Source: Clostridia bacterium
GTDB taxonomy: Bacteria > Bacillota > Clostridia > Oscillospirales > CAG-382
NCBI GenBank assembly: GCA_017561145.1
Contig: JAFZDO010000015.1
Span: forward strand, 1-42,353
Direction of reading: 5' to 3'
Length of the DNA: 42,353 nt
This document shows positions 1-7,690 of this stretch, one piece after another. The position numbers and the translations under genes are program-made. The notes under the pieces were generated by a model, which was not told the DNA's origin, did no database searches, and saw nothing but the letters and a program-made list of their open reading frames with translations. The stretch's first letter is position 1. Each line of letters starts with the position of its first letter.

Positions 1-1602
1 CACATTCCCGAAGACGACCCCAGAAACCCCGCTACCATCGCAGACAACGTTGGTGACAACGTTGGTGACGTTGCAGGTCTCGGCTCCGACCTTCTCGAAT
101 CCTACGTCGGCGCACTTCTCTCCGGCACCATCCTTGCTATTGAGCTTTTCGCAAAATTCGTTTTCGAAAACACAGAATTGCTCAAGGCAATGATCTACTT
201 CCCGCTCGCATTTGCTGCTGCAGGCCTTATCTCCTGCGTGATCGGTATCGGTTCTCTCTTCGTTCGCAAGAAGCTTTCCGACAATCCCCACAAGGAACTT
301 AACGGCGCTACCTATATCTCCGCGATCCTCACCATGATCTTTGGTGCGATCATCGCATACTTCTCCTTCTCTGAGTTCACCGGCAATGTTAAGGTTGACG
401 GCATAGAAATTCTTGACAAAACCGGCAACACACTCTCCATCTATGAATCCGTTGAATTCCACATCGGTTGGATCTCTCCTTGGGTTGCTGCTGCTATCGG
501 TATCATCGCAGGTATCGTAATCGGTAAGATCGCTGAATACTACACCTCTTACGATTACAAGCCCACCAAGGAACTTTCCTCCGCATCCGTTGAAGGCTCC
601 GCTCTTACCATTACTCAGGGTCTCGCACTCGGTATGATCTCCTGTATGCTTCCCTGCGTAGTTCTCGGCGTTGCTATCTACGGCTCTTACCTCCTCTCCG
701 GTATGTACGGCGTTGCAGCTGCTGCTATCGGTATGCTTTCCTTCGTTGCTACCACCGTTTCTGTTGACGCTTACGGTCCTATCTCGGACAACGCAGGCGG
801 TATCGCAGAAATGTCCTTCCTTGAACCCGAAGTTCGCGAAATCACCGACGAGCTCGACGCTGTTGGTAACACCACCGCAGCTATCGGTAAGGGCTTTGCA
901 ATCGGCTCCGCTGCACTTGCAACTCTTTCGATGATGACCTCGTACATCTTCGCTTATACCGACGCTCCCACAGTTCCCAACTACTTTGAAGGCGCACTCG
1001 ATAAGATCGCTCTTAACGTTATCGAGCCCGCAGTTCTCGTTGGTGCAATCGTTGGTGCGGCACTTCCCTTCATGTTCTCCGGTATGCTTATCAACGCTGT
1101 TGCTAAGGCTGCAAGAAAGATGGTTGAAGAAGTTCGCCGTCAGTTCAGAGAAATCAAGGGTCTCCGCGAAGGCGAAGTTCTTCCCGACTACAAGACCTGT
1201 ATCGAAATCTCCTCTCAGGGCGCTCTCAGAGAAATGCGCGTTCCCGCGATCTTCTGTATCGCATTCCCTGTTGTTTGCGGTTTCGTATTCGGTGCAGAAT
1301 TCGTTGGCGGCGTACTCGTAGGCGCAACCATCTCTGCTATCATGCTCGCTCTCTTCTGCGGTAACTCCGGCGGCGCTTGGGACAACGGTAAGAAATATAT
1401 CGAAGTCGGCGGCGTTGAAGGTCAGGCAAAGGGCGGCTCCGCTCACGACGCAGCAGTTGTTGGTGACACCGTTGGTGACCCCTTGAAGGATACCGTTGGT
1501 CCTTCCCTCGATATTCTTATCAAGATCATGTCCACCATCTCTCTCGTTACCGTTGCAGCATTCGCTGAAAACAACCTTCTCAACTTGCTCGGTCTTAATT
1601 AA
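1..1602 (+). CDS. hppA: Membrane-bound ion-translocating pyrophosphatase (3' part)
   Basis: The frame is open from base 1, so the 5' end (roughly 130-170 codons by comparison with the usual family length) lies outside the window; 533 codons remain. The protein hydrolyses cytoplasmic PPi and uses the energy to pump Na+ and/or H+ across the membrane. Visible family signatures are the Asp-rich active-site motif DNVGDNVGD near the fragment start, DNAGGIAEM in the middle and DTVGDPLKDTVGPS near the C-terminus, separated by many hydrophobic segments. The GNTTAA segment has Ala where K+-independent enzymes have Lys, which suggests a K+-dependent and possibly Na+-pumping enzyme (inference). A strong terminator follows the stop. 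Downstream genes have their own promoter, so this gene ends its transcription unit. Confidence 0.96.
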   Translation, partial: HIPEDDPRNPATIADNVGDNVGDVAGLGSDLLESYVGALLSGTILAIELFAKFVFENTELLKAMIYFPLAFAAAGLISCVIGIGSLFVRKKLSDNPHKELNGATYISAILTMIFGAIIAYFSFSEFTGNVKVDGIEILDKTGNTLSIYESVEFHIGWISPWVAAAIGIIAGIVIGKIAEYYTSYDYKPTKELSSASVEGSALTITQGLALGMISCMLPCVVLGVAIYGSYLLSGMYGVAAAAIGMLSFVATTVSVDAYGPISDNAGGIAEMSFLEPEVREITDELDAVGNTTAAIGKGFAIGSAALATLSMMTSYIFAYTDAPTVPNYFEGALDKIALNVIEPAVLVGAIVGAALPFMFSGMLINAVAKAARKMVEEVRRQFREIKGLREGEVLPDYKTCIEISSQGALREMRVPAIFCIAFPVVCGFVFGAEFVGGVLVGATISAIMLALFCGNSGGAWDNGKKYIEVGGVEGQAKGGSAHDAAVVGDTVGDPLKDTVGPSLDILIKIMSTISLVTVAAFAENNLLNLLGLN

Positions 1603-1625
1603 AGTCCAAGTCAAAAACGCTTATA

Positions 1626-1663
1626 AAACGCGACGGATCAAACTCCGTCGCGTTTGTTTTTTA
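1626..1663 (+). terminator. Rho-independent terminator after hppA
   Basis: A perfect 12-bp stem (1626-1637 with 1644-1655) with a 6-nt loop is followed by a T-rich tract. It begins 23 nt after the hppA stop. Confidence 0.9.
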
Positions 1664-1788
1664 TGCAAAACCCACCCCCGCACTCCCCCCAATTTTATAT
1701 ATATCCTATATATAATGAGGATTTATTTATCATTTGCACAATTTTAAGGTGCGTAATTTGTAACTTTCAACAAATAGATAAATGGCTC

Positions 1789-1817
1789 TTGATTATTTGA
1801 CAAAAGGGTGTTATAAT
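1789..1817 (+). promoter_or_regulatory. Sigma-A promoter of the peptide-binding lipoprotein gene
   Basis: TTGATT (1789-1794), a 17-nt spacer and TATAAT (1812-1817). It lies about 40 nt upstream of the start codon at 1859. The rest of the gap from 1664 to 1788 shows only AT-rich sequence. Confidence 0.75.
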
Positions 1818-1858
1818 TAGCAGTAACTAATGCTGGAATGTTATGTCCGGAGGTCAAT

Positions 1859-3739
1859 ATGAAAAAATTTATTTCTCTCATGCTCTGTCTTCTTATGTGT
1901 GTAGGCGTACTCGCAAGCTGCGATAGCCTTTCCGAAGAAGAAAAAGGCGCAAACGTTCGCGTCTATCTCACCGATTACCCTTATACCCTCGACCCTGCAG
2001 TGGTTCAGCTCAACAGTGATGTTGAACAGATCCTTTCGTTGATCTTCGAACCCCTCACCACCATCGATGCAGACGGCGAAATCCAACCCGCTCTCGCTAC
2101 CGAATGGTATTATGATTATGATGAAATTTATCAGCTCCACAAGATGTACTTTGAGCTTAAGGAAACCAGCTGGAGCGACAACCGTCAGGTTACCGCTGAC
2201 GACGTTATCTATGCTTGGAGAAGAATCCTCTCTCCCGAGGTTGACAGCCCATATGCTTCCCTCCTTTACTGCATCAAGGGCGCAAGAGACGTTAAGTCCG
2301 GTGTCGGCACTATCGACGACCTCGGTCTCGCAGCGGTTGACGATACCCTTCTTGAAGTTACCTTCGAGCAGGAATACAATGCAGAGCTCTTCGCAGAGCA
2401 GGTTGCAAACATCCACCTCGCTCCCTCGCGTGAAGATATCGTAACCCGTTACGAGCAGAACGGCGAAGACTGGGCAGGCAACTCCGCTAACATCGTCTGC
2501 AACGGTAAGTTCCGTGTTCAGGCAATGGATATGCCCCGTGACAGAAAAGAAGGCGAAAAGGAATTTAACGATAAATTCGCTTGCAAGCTCGTTCTCGAGC
2601 GTAACGCATACTACGTTCGCGATCCCGAAGAGGATGCTCTTGATTCCGAAGTTCTTCCCTACCGTATCACCTGCTACTATGCAGAAGGTCAGTCCAAATT
2701 CTATCCTAACGAAGCAGGCTTTACTCAGGAAACCTTCCAGGCTTCCCGCTTCAACGCAGGCGAGCTCTATTTCCTCAGCTCCTTCGATGCACAGACCTAC
2801 GCTTCCTACGGCGACAAGCTCAACACTCAGCAGACCCTTAACGGTTATGCTTTCTATTTCAACACCGCTGACGAGCTCCTTAAGGACGCAAAGGTACGCA
2901 AAGCGCTCTCTCTCGGTCTTGACAGAACCGCAATCGCCAACGCAACAGGCACCGGCGAGGTTCCCGCTACCGGCTACGTTCCCAACGGCGTTTTCAACAC
3001 CGGCAACGAAGACGATTTCCGTACCGCAGGCGGCAACATTTACAACACCTCTGCTGATAAGGCAGGCGCTGAATCGCTCCTCAACGGCAAAAAAGGCACC
3101 ATCACCATCACCTACCTCAAGCCCCAGAACGATTACACCGTAAGAAAGCACAAGGATTTCATCAACTACGAATCCAACAGCTACAAGCTCGCGGCAGAGG
3201 CTGCAGGCAAGTGCTGGCAGGACCTCGGCTTCAAGGTTGAATACAGAGCTCTCGAGCCCGAAAAGTACCAGAAGGCACTTATAGAAAGAGATTATCAGGT
3301 TATCGGCGTTAACGTCGTAAGCGGCTCTGTTGACGCATTCTCCTACCTCGCTCCCTTCGCTAAGGAATACAGCGGCGCAGGTGTTGTTGTTAACAACGAA
3401 ATCGCAAGCGACGAAGAGATCTTCGAGCCTCACTACACCAACTACGACAACGCTGATTACAGCAAGCTCATTACCGACGCACTCTTCTGCACCGACCGTG
3501 CACAGCGTGCACAGCTCCTCCACCAGGCAGAAGGCGTGATCGCTGAAGATTGCCCCGCAACCATGTTGTTCTGGTACTCCAGAAGCTACATCGCAAACGA
3601 TGATATGGTAAGCGGTTATGACGACGACAGCTGGTTCGGTTACGTTGACTTCGGCAACCTCAAGCTCGACGACTGGCGCGCAGTTAACGAAAGCGAAGCT
3701 ATTTTGAGCGAAGCAAGAGACCCCAAGGAAGAAAAATAA
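1859..3739 (+). CDS. Oligopeptide ABC transporter substrate-binding lipoprotein (SBP family 5, OppA-like)
   Basis: This is a 626-aa secreted lipoprotein of the OppA/DppA class, which binds short peptides outside the membrane and delivers them to an ABC permease. The N-terminus has a signal peptide with lipobox LASC (Cys21). The body has the SBP_bac_5 layout: LDPAVVQLNSD, an early FEPLTTID motif, TADDVIYAWRRILSP, and LGLDRTAIA in the second half. The start at ATG 1859 follows GGAGG at 1849-1853; an in-frame start at 1838 lies upstream of that site and would put the RBS inside the gene. No oppBCDF permease or ATPase genes are adjacent, so this looks like an orphan binding protein or one serving a remote transporter. 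Monocistronic, between a promoter and a terminator. Confidence 0.93.
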   Translation: MKKFISLMLCLLMCVGVLASCDSLSEEEKGANVRVYLTDYPYTLDPAVVQLNSDVEQILSLIFEPLTTIDADGEIQPALATEWYYDYDEIYQLHKMYFELKETSWSDNRQVTADDVIYAWRRILSPEVDSPYASLLYCIKGARDVKSGVGTIDDLGLAAVDDTLLEVTFEQEYNAELFAEQVANIHLAPSREDIVTRYEQNGEDWAGNSANIVCNGKFRVQAMDMPRDRKEGEKEFNDKFACKLVLERNAYYVRDPEEDALDSEVLPYRITCYYAEGQSKFYPNEAGFTQETFQASRFNAGELYFLSSFDAQTYASYGDKLNTQQTLNGYAFYFNTADELLKDAKVRKALSLGLDRTAIANATGTGEVPATGYVPNGVFNTGNEDDFRTAGGNIYNTSADKAGAESLLNGKKGTITITYLKPQNDYTVRKHKDFINYESNSYKLAAEAAGKCWQDLGFKVEYRALEPEKYQKALIERDYQVIGVNVVSGSVDAFSYLAPFAKEYSGAGVVVNNEIASDEEIFEPHYTNYDNADYSKLITDALFCTDRAQRAQLLHQAEGVIAEDCPATMLFWYSRSYIANDDMVSGYDDDSWFGYVDFGNLKLDDWRAVNESEAILSEARDPKEEK

Positions 3740-3750
3740 TTTCATACATA

Positions 3751-3783
3751 AAAGTCCAACTCCAACGAGTTGGACTTTTTTTA
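3751..3783 (+). terminator. Terminator between convergent genes
   Basis: A 12-bp stem (3751-3762 with 3767-3778) with loop CAAC runs into T8. It sits directly against the stop codon of the convergent M50 protease gene and may work in both directions, more weakly on the minus strand. Confidence 0.88.
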
Positions 3784-4359
3784 CGTTTGCATAAGCAACG
3801 CCAAGGAAAGCACTATCGCACCGAGGTTGCCGCCCGACGATATCAATGCAACCGTCACCAATATAAAGATCACGAGCTTTGCAACGTACGAGGCCGCAGA
3901 GGTTATCCTTCTGCGGTCTTCTTTGTTTTTATACGACAGGAAGCAATAAAGCGCCTTGCCGCCGTCAAGCTTTTCTATCGGCATAAGATTAAAGGCACCG
4001 AGCAACAGATTTATAAACGCAACGAAAAAAACGGCGTCGTCTTTGCTTATCGCATAAACGCAAAATGCGGCGCAGGACGTAAGGATCGATGCAAAAGGGC
4101 CCGAAAGCGCGATAACGGTTTCGTGCAGATAGCTTATCCCCTCGGGGCAGACTATCAGCGCCCCCATCGGCAAAACGTCGACCCGCCTTGCACGGTAGCC
4201 AAGCAGACGCATCGCCGCAAGGTGCCCGATCTCGTGGATCAGCGCCGAAAATATAAGGATCGAAAATGGTAAAACGCCCTCGATCAAAAGCATGATAATC
4301 AGCGAAGGAATGGCGAATACCGATATCCTCAGCCTTATACGCGGAAATACCAAAAACAT
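3781..4359 (-). CDS. Site-2 protease family (M50) intramembrane metalloprotease, SpoIVFB-like
   Basis: A 192-aa polytopic membrane protein with the zinc-binding HEIGH motif (residues 42-46) inside a hydrophobic segment and the partner motif NLMPIEKLDGG (124-134), whose Asp supplies the third zinc ligand. These are the hallmarks of M50 site-2 proteases. The short length and lack of PDZ or CBS domains fit the SpoIVFB group, which in Bacillus releases sigma-K from its pro-form in the mother cell. The gene begins one base after the stop of a 64-aa membrane protein gene, and the pair faces spoIIGA-sigE. Context and fold suggest a sporulation sigma-factor or sporulation-regulator protease. The substrate cannot be read from sequence. 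Confidence 0.88.
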   Translation of the reverse strand: MFLVFPRIRLRISVFAIPSLIIMLLIEGVLPFSILIFSALIHEIGHLAAMRLLGYRARRVDVLPMGALIVCPEGISYLHETVIALSGPFASILTSCAAFCVYAISKDDAVFFVAFINLLLGAFNLMPIEKLDGGKALYCFLSYKNKEDRRRITSAASYVAKLVIFILVTVALISSGGNLGAIVLSLALLMQT

Positions 4360-4360
4360 A

Positions 4361-4555
4361 TCAAGCCCAACGGCTCACAAGCCCGAAAAGGCTTTCGGGT
4401 GATTTGTAATCGCCCGACGACATAACCGCAAGCGAGTCGTCCGCAAGCCAGAAAAGCGATACTGCGGCGGCTGTCAGAATAGCAAAAAGCGCAAGCAGCA
4501 CCTTATCACCTCTGCTTGTGAATTTCAAAAAAGGCTTTTTCAAAAAAATCGGCAC
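4361..4555 (-). CDS. Small membrane protein coupled to the M50 protease (64 aa)
   Basis: This short frame starts at GTG 4555, preceded on the minus strand by GAGGGG, and encodes 64 residues: a basic N-terminal tail (KKPFLKFTSRGDK), one transmembrane helix (about residues 19-37) and an acidic/polar C-terminal tail ending SLFGLVSRWA. The stop is separated from the protease ATG by one base, so the two are almost certainly translated together. The frame is open further upstream, but that part overlaps the promoter and coding sequence of spoIIGA and does not look like protein. No family was recognised. By position it corresponds to SpoIVFA, the membrane partner of SpoIVFB, but it lacks SpoIVFA's large extracytoplasmic peptidase-like domain. 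A role as a protease partner is inference. Confidence 0.65.
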   Translation of the reverse strand: MPIFLKKPFLKFTSRGDKVLLALFAILTAAAVSLFWLADDSLAVMSSGDYKSPESLFGLVSRWA

Positions 4556-4566
4556 CGTCCCCTCAT

Positions 4567-4600
4567 TACGACAAAATACCCCCTTCGCCTTTGCTATAAT
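4567..4600 (+). promoter_or_regulatory. Putative Spo0A-controlled promoter of spoIIGA-sigE
   Basis: TATAAT at 4595-4600 carries the extended -10 TGC. No good -35 exists at 17 nt. Instead TACGACA at 4567-4573 matches the inverted 0A box TTCGACA at 6 of 7 positions and lies 21 nt upstream of the -10. This resembles the known Bacillus spoIIG arrangement, a sigma-A promoter with long spacing activated by Spo0A~P. Spo0A control is inference. Confidence 0.5.
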
Positions 4601-4621
4601 CTTTGGCAAGAGGTGTTTTTT

Positions 4622-5440
4622 ATGTATGACGGTCAGGTAGTGATTTATGCAGATATTCTGTTTTTGATAAATTTTTCTATGGACTATCTCTGTCTTTTTA
4701 TCGCGGGACGTATCCAAAACCGATTTTGCAAGGCGTTGCGACTGCTTGCGGCTTCGGCATTCGGAGGGCTGTATTCCTTCATTCCGTATATTGTCGAGAT
4801 GCCCGTGCTCTTTTCTCTCATACTGCATATCTCTGCCGCCGCGTTGATATGTCTTATCGCATTCGGAGTGCCCGATGCGAAAAAATTTCTGCTTTTGACG
4901 GGCTCTTTTATAATTTCCTCGGCACTTATGGGCGGACTGATAACCGCGATATACAGCATCACAGGGAAATATTCAGAAGGCGTCTATACCGAAACAGACG
5001 CGCTTTCCTTCTGCCTTATCTGTCTTCTTTCGGCGGCGATCGCGCTATCCTACGGAATGATATGCAAGAAGAGGATACATACAAGCTCCACCGACGTGAA
5101 AATTTATATCGGCGACGAAAAAATCACGGCACGCCTGCTTTGCGACAGCGGCAACCTTGTGACCGAGCCATTCTCGTCGTTACCGGTGATAATTTTGTCG
5201 GCAACCTGTTTGCCTCATCCCTACGATATGCCCGAGAGCGACGTTTTTCCTCTGCCGATAAGGATCATCCCCTTTTCGACGTCTGCAGGGAAAAATTGCT
5301 TTTTCGGCTTCCGTCCCGACAGAATAGAGATCATACGCCCGACCAAAAGCCCGAAAAGAGTCGATGCATTTATCGGCATCGATACCGAAAACCGCAGTTA
5401 TTCGGGTTATGACGGACTCGTGCCGACAAGTATATTATAA
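4622..5440 (+). CDS. spoIIGA: Sigma-E processing peptidase SpoIIGA
   Basis: A 272-aa protein with five hydrophobic segments in its first half and a cytoplasmic aspartic-protease-like domain in its second half. It is the protease that removes the pro-sequence of sigma-E at the sporulation septum, after forespore signalling by SpoIIR. Recognisable segments are VIYADILFLINFSMDYL at the N-terminus, CDSGNLVTEP (catalytic Asp about residue 175) and IPFSTSAGKNCFFGF near the C-terminus. ATG 4622 is chosen because AGAGGTG at 4609-4615 lies 7 nt upstream; the in-frame GTG at 4613 overlaps that site. sigE follows after 15 nt with its own RBS, the classical spoIIG order. Confidence 0.95.
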   Translation: MYDGQVVIYADILFLINFSMDYLCLFIAGRIQNRFCKALRLLAASAFGGLYSFIPYIVEMPVLFSLILHISAAALICLIAFGVPDAKKFLLLTGSFIISSALMGGLITAIYSITGKYSEGVYTETDALSFCLICLLSAAIALSYGMICKKRIHTSSTDVKIYIGDEKITARLLCDSGNLVTEPFSSLPVIILSATCLPHPYDMPESDVFPLPIRIIPFSTSAGKNCFFGFRPDRIEIIRPTKSPKRVDAFIGIDTENRSYSGYDGLVPTSIL

Positions 5441-5455
5441 AAAGGAGAAAAGCTG

Positions 5456-6169
5456 ATGAAAACAAAAAGCATCGATTTATTGATAAGCCGTATAAAAGAG
5501 ATTTTGGGGATCGGCGACGGTCTGTTTTATATCAACGGACCGCAAACGCTTCCGCCGCCGCTGTCATACGAGGAGGAGGCGGAATTTATCGAAAGGATAG
5601 AGATCGACCAAAACGCGAAAAAGATGCTCATCGAGCACAATCTTCGGCTTGTAGTATATATCGCGCGCAAATTCGAAAGCACGTCGGTGGGAATCGAAGA
5701 CCTCGTTTCGATTGGCACCATCGGGCTTATCAAGGCGATAAACACGTTCAGATCGGATAAGCAGATAAAATTGGCAACCTACGCATCGCGTTGCATCGAA
5801 AACGAAATACTTATGTTTCTTCGGAAAAGCAACGGACAGAGAACCGAGCTTTCGCTCGACGAGCCGCTGAACGTCGATTACGACGGGAACGAGCTCTTGC
5901 TTTCCGACGTTTTGGGCACCGAAAACGATTACGTTTACAAAAGCATCGAGGAGAGCGAGGAGAAAAAGATGATAAAGCGCGCTCTTTCCACATTAAACGA
6001 CCGCGACAGACATATCATCGAGCTCCGCTACGGAATAAACCGAAACGGAAACGAGCTTACCCAAAAGGAGGTCGCCGACATACTCGGAATATCGCAAAGC
6101 TATATTTCAAGGCTCGAAAAGAAGATAATCGTACAGCTTAAGGAATTTCTGTTGGAGCAAAACTATTGA
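5456..6169 (+). CDS. sigE: RNA polymerase sporulation sigma factor SigE (pro-sigma-E)
   Basis: A 237-aa sigma-70 family factor that directs early mother-cell transcription. The N-terminal stretch of about 25 residues before [14 protein letters not shown] corresponds to the inhibitory pro-peptide cut by SpoIIGA. Region 2 is intact ([45 protein letters not shown]), as are [19 protein letters not shown] and region 4 ([24 protein letters not shown]). RBS AAAGGAG lies 8 nt before ATG 5456, and the gene is 15 nt behind spoIIGA. In many relatives sigG follows directly; here it does not, and a NYN-domain gene with its own promoter comes next. The stop codon overlaps that promoter's -35 element. Confidence 0.97.
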   Translation: MKTKSIDLLISRIKEILGIGDGLFYINGPQTLPPPLSYEEEAEFIERIEIDQNAKKMLIEHNLRLVVYIARKFESTSVGIEDLVSIGTIGLIKAINTFRSDKQIKLATYASRCIENEILMFLRKSNGQRTELSLDEPLNVDYDGNELLLSDVLGTENDYVYKSIEESEEKKMIKRALSTLNDRDRHIIELRYGINRNGNELTQKEVADILGISQSYISRLEKKIIVQLKEFLLEQNY

Positions 6170-6194
6170 CATAAAAAGAGCAAGCGGATATAAT
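6166..6194 (+). promoter_or_regulatory. Consensus sigma-A promoter of the NYN-domain gene
   Basis: TTGACA (6166-6171), 17 nt, TATAAT (6189-6194). The -35 hexamer overlaps the sigE stop codon (6167-6169), so the NYN gene can be expressed independently of sporulation. Confidence 0.85.
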
Positions 6195-6232
6195 TGTAAG
6201 TAATAAGCGAATATAAATAAATAAATAAAACG

Positions 6233-6241
6233 AAAGGAGGT
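6233..6241 (+). promoter_or_regulatory. Ribosome binding site that decides the start of the NYN gene
   Basis: AAAGGAGG (last G at 6240) is the only strong SD here. In the coding frame the codon 7 nt downstream is ATT 6248. The nearby ATG 6243 lies only 2 nt from the SD and, in its own frame, reaches TAA after three codons. Confidence 0.7.
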
Positions 6242-6247
6242 TATGGT

Positions 6248-7027
6248 ATTTTAAGCTTCTTTAAGAAGGATTCCTCAAAGCAGGAATGCTCGAATCCAAG
6301 CACACTTCCAAAGGCTGCCGCGTTCGTCGATTACGAGCATTGGTACATATCGCTTAAAAACAATTACGGCTTGCAACCGAACATCAAGGCGTGGTTCGAG
6401 GATCTCAATTCGAAATTCAACCTTGTAGAGGTTAATTTCTTTGCAGACTTTTCACACAAAAGCCTTGCCGACGAAATCGGACGTATCCGACTTTATTCAA
6501 ACAAGATAATCGATACCCGAAGCCCCAACGGCGTGCAAAAGGATTTTACCGATTTTATTATTCTCGACAATATGTATCAAAAGGCGCTGTCCTCGGACGA
6601 TATCGAGGTTTTCATACTCTTCTCCGGCGACGGTCATTTCGGTTCGGTAACTTCATTTTTGAAGAACTTTTATCACAAGCAGGTGGTTATTTACGGCGTA
6701 AACGGATCGTTTTCCAAGCAGCTAAAGGAAACGGCAAACGTATTTTACACTCTGCCTACCGAACAGGACATTAACGAAAGCTTTTACAAGCATATCTTTG
6801 ACTATCTTAAAAACAGTCCTTCCCCCACCTATAACGAGGCGATAGAAGTAGCCGCAAAGAAATCTCGCGGCAATGCTTCGAAGCAGAAGATCACCTCTGC
6901 AATGAAGACACTTATGGAAAATAACGTTATATCGGAACGCTCTATTGCCAAATCTAAGGGTAAAAAGCAGAAATTACTGTTTGTAAATTGGGAAATGGCG
7001 GAAAAATATATCGCCAAAAGCGAATGA
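6248..7027 (+). CDS. NYN (PIN-like) domain protein, apparent ATT start
   Basis: A 259-aa protein with an N-terminal NYN domain (about residues 25-165): AAAFVDYEHWY with the first acidic residue, then VNFFADFS, DFIILDNMYQ and LFSGDGHFGSV carrying further acidic positions. NYN domains are PIN-fold metal-dependent RNases, so RNA cleavage is the likely activity. The C-terminal part (about 175-259) is basic and looks like a winged-helix or LOTUS-like nucleic-acid-binding unit. The frame clearly extends upstream of the first conventional start, TTG 6371, because FVDYEHWY is conserved NYN sequence. The best-placed start is ATT 6248, 7 nt after AAAGGAGG. Alternatively one T is missing in the run at 6249-6252 and the true start is ATG 6243. 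It lies between sigE and rimP with its own promoter. Confidence 0.8.
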   Translation: MLSFFKKDSSKQECSNPSTLPKAAAFVDYEHWYISLKNNYGLQPNIKAWFEDLNSKFNLVEVNFFADFSHKSLADEIGRIRLYSNKIIDTRSPNGVQKDFTDFIILDNMYQKALSSDDIEVFILFSGDGHFGSVTSFLKNFYHKQVVIYGVNGSFSKQLKETANVFYTLPTEQDINESFYKHIFDYLKNSPSPTYNEAIEVAAKKSRGNASKQKITSAMKTLMENNVISERSIAKSKGKKQKLLFVNWEMAEKYIAKSE

Positions 7028-7042
7028 TTTTTGAAAAACCTA

Positions 7043-7071
7043 TTGTAAAAGCAAAATAAGTGTGGTATAAT
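7043..7071 (+). promoter_or_regulatory. Promoter of the rimP-truB operon
   Basis: TTGTAA (7043-7048), 17 nt, TATAAT (7066-7071) with an extended TGG. It starts the eight-gene rimP-truB unit. Confidence 0.8.
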
Positions 7072-7096
7072 AATGCCATAAAGAAAAGTAAGTTAT

Positions 7097-7122
7097 CAAG
7101 AGAGGGTGCAAGCCCTCTCTTG
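7097..7122 (+). promoter_or_regulatory. Leader hairpin of the rimP operon
   Basis: A perfect 10-bp stem (7097-7106 with 7113-7122) with a 6-nt loop lies in the 5' leader. No T tract follows, so it is not a simple terminator. It ends 8 nt before the rimP SD and may affect translation or mRNA stability. Function is unknown. Confidence 0.6.
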
Positions 7123-7141
7123 AGTCTTGAATGGAGGATTT

Positions 7142-7690
7142 ATGGCTGAAAAGAAAAAAGCTCCTTCCAAAAGCGGCAATTTAAAGAACGTCGCATCTAA
7201 GGTCAGAGCATTGGTTGAAGAGCCTATCATTAACGCAGGCTATTCTCTTTGGGACGTTTCTTATTATAAAGAAGGCCCCGAAATGATTCTCGAAATTTCC
7301 ATCGATAAGCAAGGCGGTATTTCGATCAACGACTGCTCGGAGGTCACCCGACTTATCGAACCGATGATCGACGAGCTTGACCCGATCGAGGAAAGCTATT
7401 GCCTTCAGGTTTCATCCGCAGGAACGGTTCGTCCGCTCGACCGCGACGAGCATATCAAGTTTGCGGTGGATAACAAGCTTGACGTCACCCTCGGCCTTTA
7501 CGTTGCAGTAGACGGCAGTAAGGAATACGTCGGAGTTATCGAATCCTTCGACGGCGAAAATATCGTCCTCAACAGCGAAGGAACGACCCGCACCTTTAAC
7601 AAGAAACAAATTTCCAAGATAAATGCCGAGTTCGAAACCGAAATTGAAACCGAACCGGAAGAAGAAAACAAGGAGAACGAAAATGAATAA
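7142..7690 (+). CDS. rimP: Ribosome maturation factor RimP
   Basis: A 182-aa protein that assists 30S subunit maturation. The N-terminal alpha/beta domain (VRALVEEPIINAGYSLWDVSY, EISIDKQGGISINDCSEVTR, YCLQVSSAGTVRPLDR) and C-terminal SH3-like domain (YVGVIESFDGENIVLN) match the family; the AGTVRPL segment replaces the commoner SPGLDRPL. A Glu/Asn-rich tail of about 20 residues follows. ATG 7142 is used because TGGAGG lies just upstream; the in-frame TTG at 7127 precedes that SD. The stop overlaps the start of nusA by 8 nt, indicating translational coupling. Confidence 0.94.
   Translation: MAEKKKAPSKSGNLKNVASKVRALVEEPIINAGYSLWDVSYYKEGPEMILEISIDKQGGISINDCSEVTRLIEPMIDELDPIEESYCLQVSSAGTVRPLDRDEHIKFAVDNKLDVTLGLYVAVDGSKEYVGVIESFDGENIVLNSEGTTRTFNKKQISKINAEFETEIETEPEEENKENENE

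Noticed and set aside
1697-1715. AT palindrome TATATATCCTATATATA
   Set aside because: Low-complexity AT sequence with no associated promoter or gene; probably chance.
1797-1817. Perfect TTGACA with TATAAT before the peptide-binding gene
   Set aside because: The spacer would be only 9 nt. TTGATT at 1789 with 17 nt is the functional pair.
1841-3745. 634-codon minus-strand frame opposite the peptide-binding lipoprotein
   Set aside because: Exact shadow of a strongly supported gene with SD, lipobox and family motifs; the antisense product has no recognisable features.
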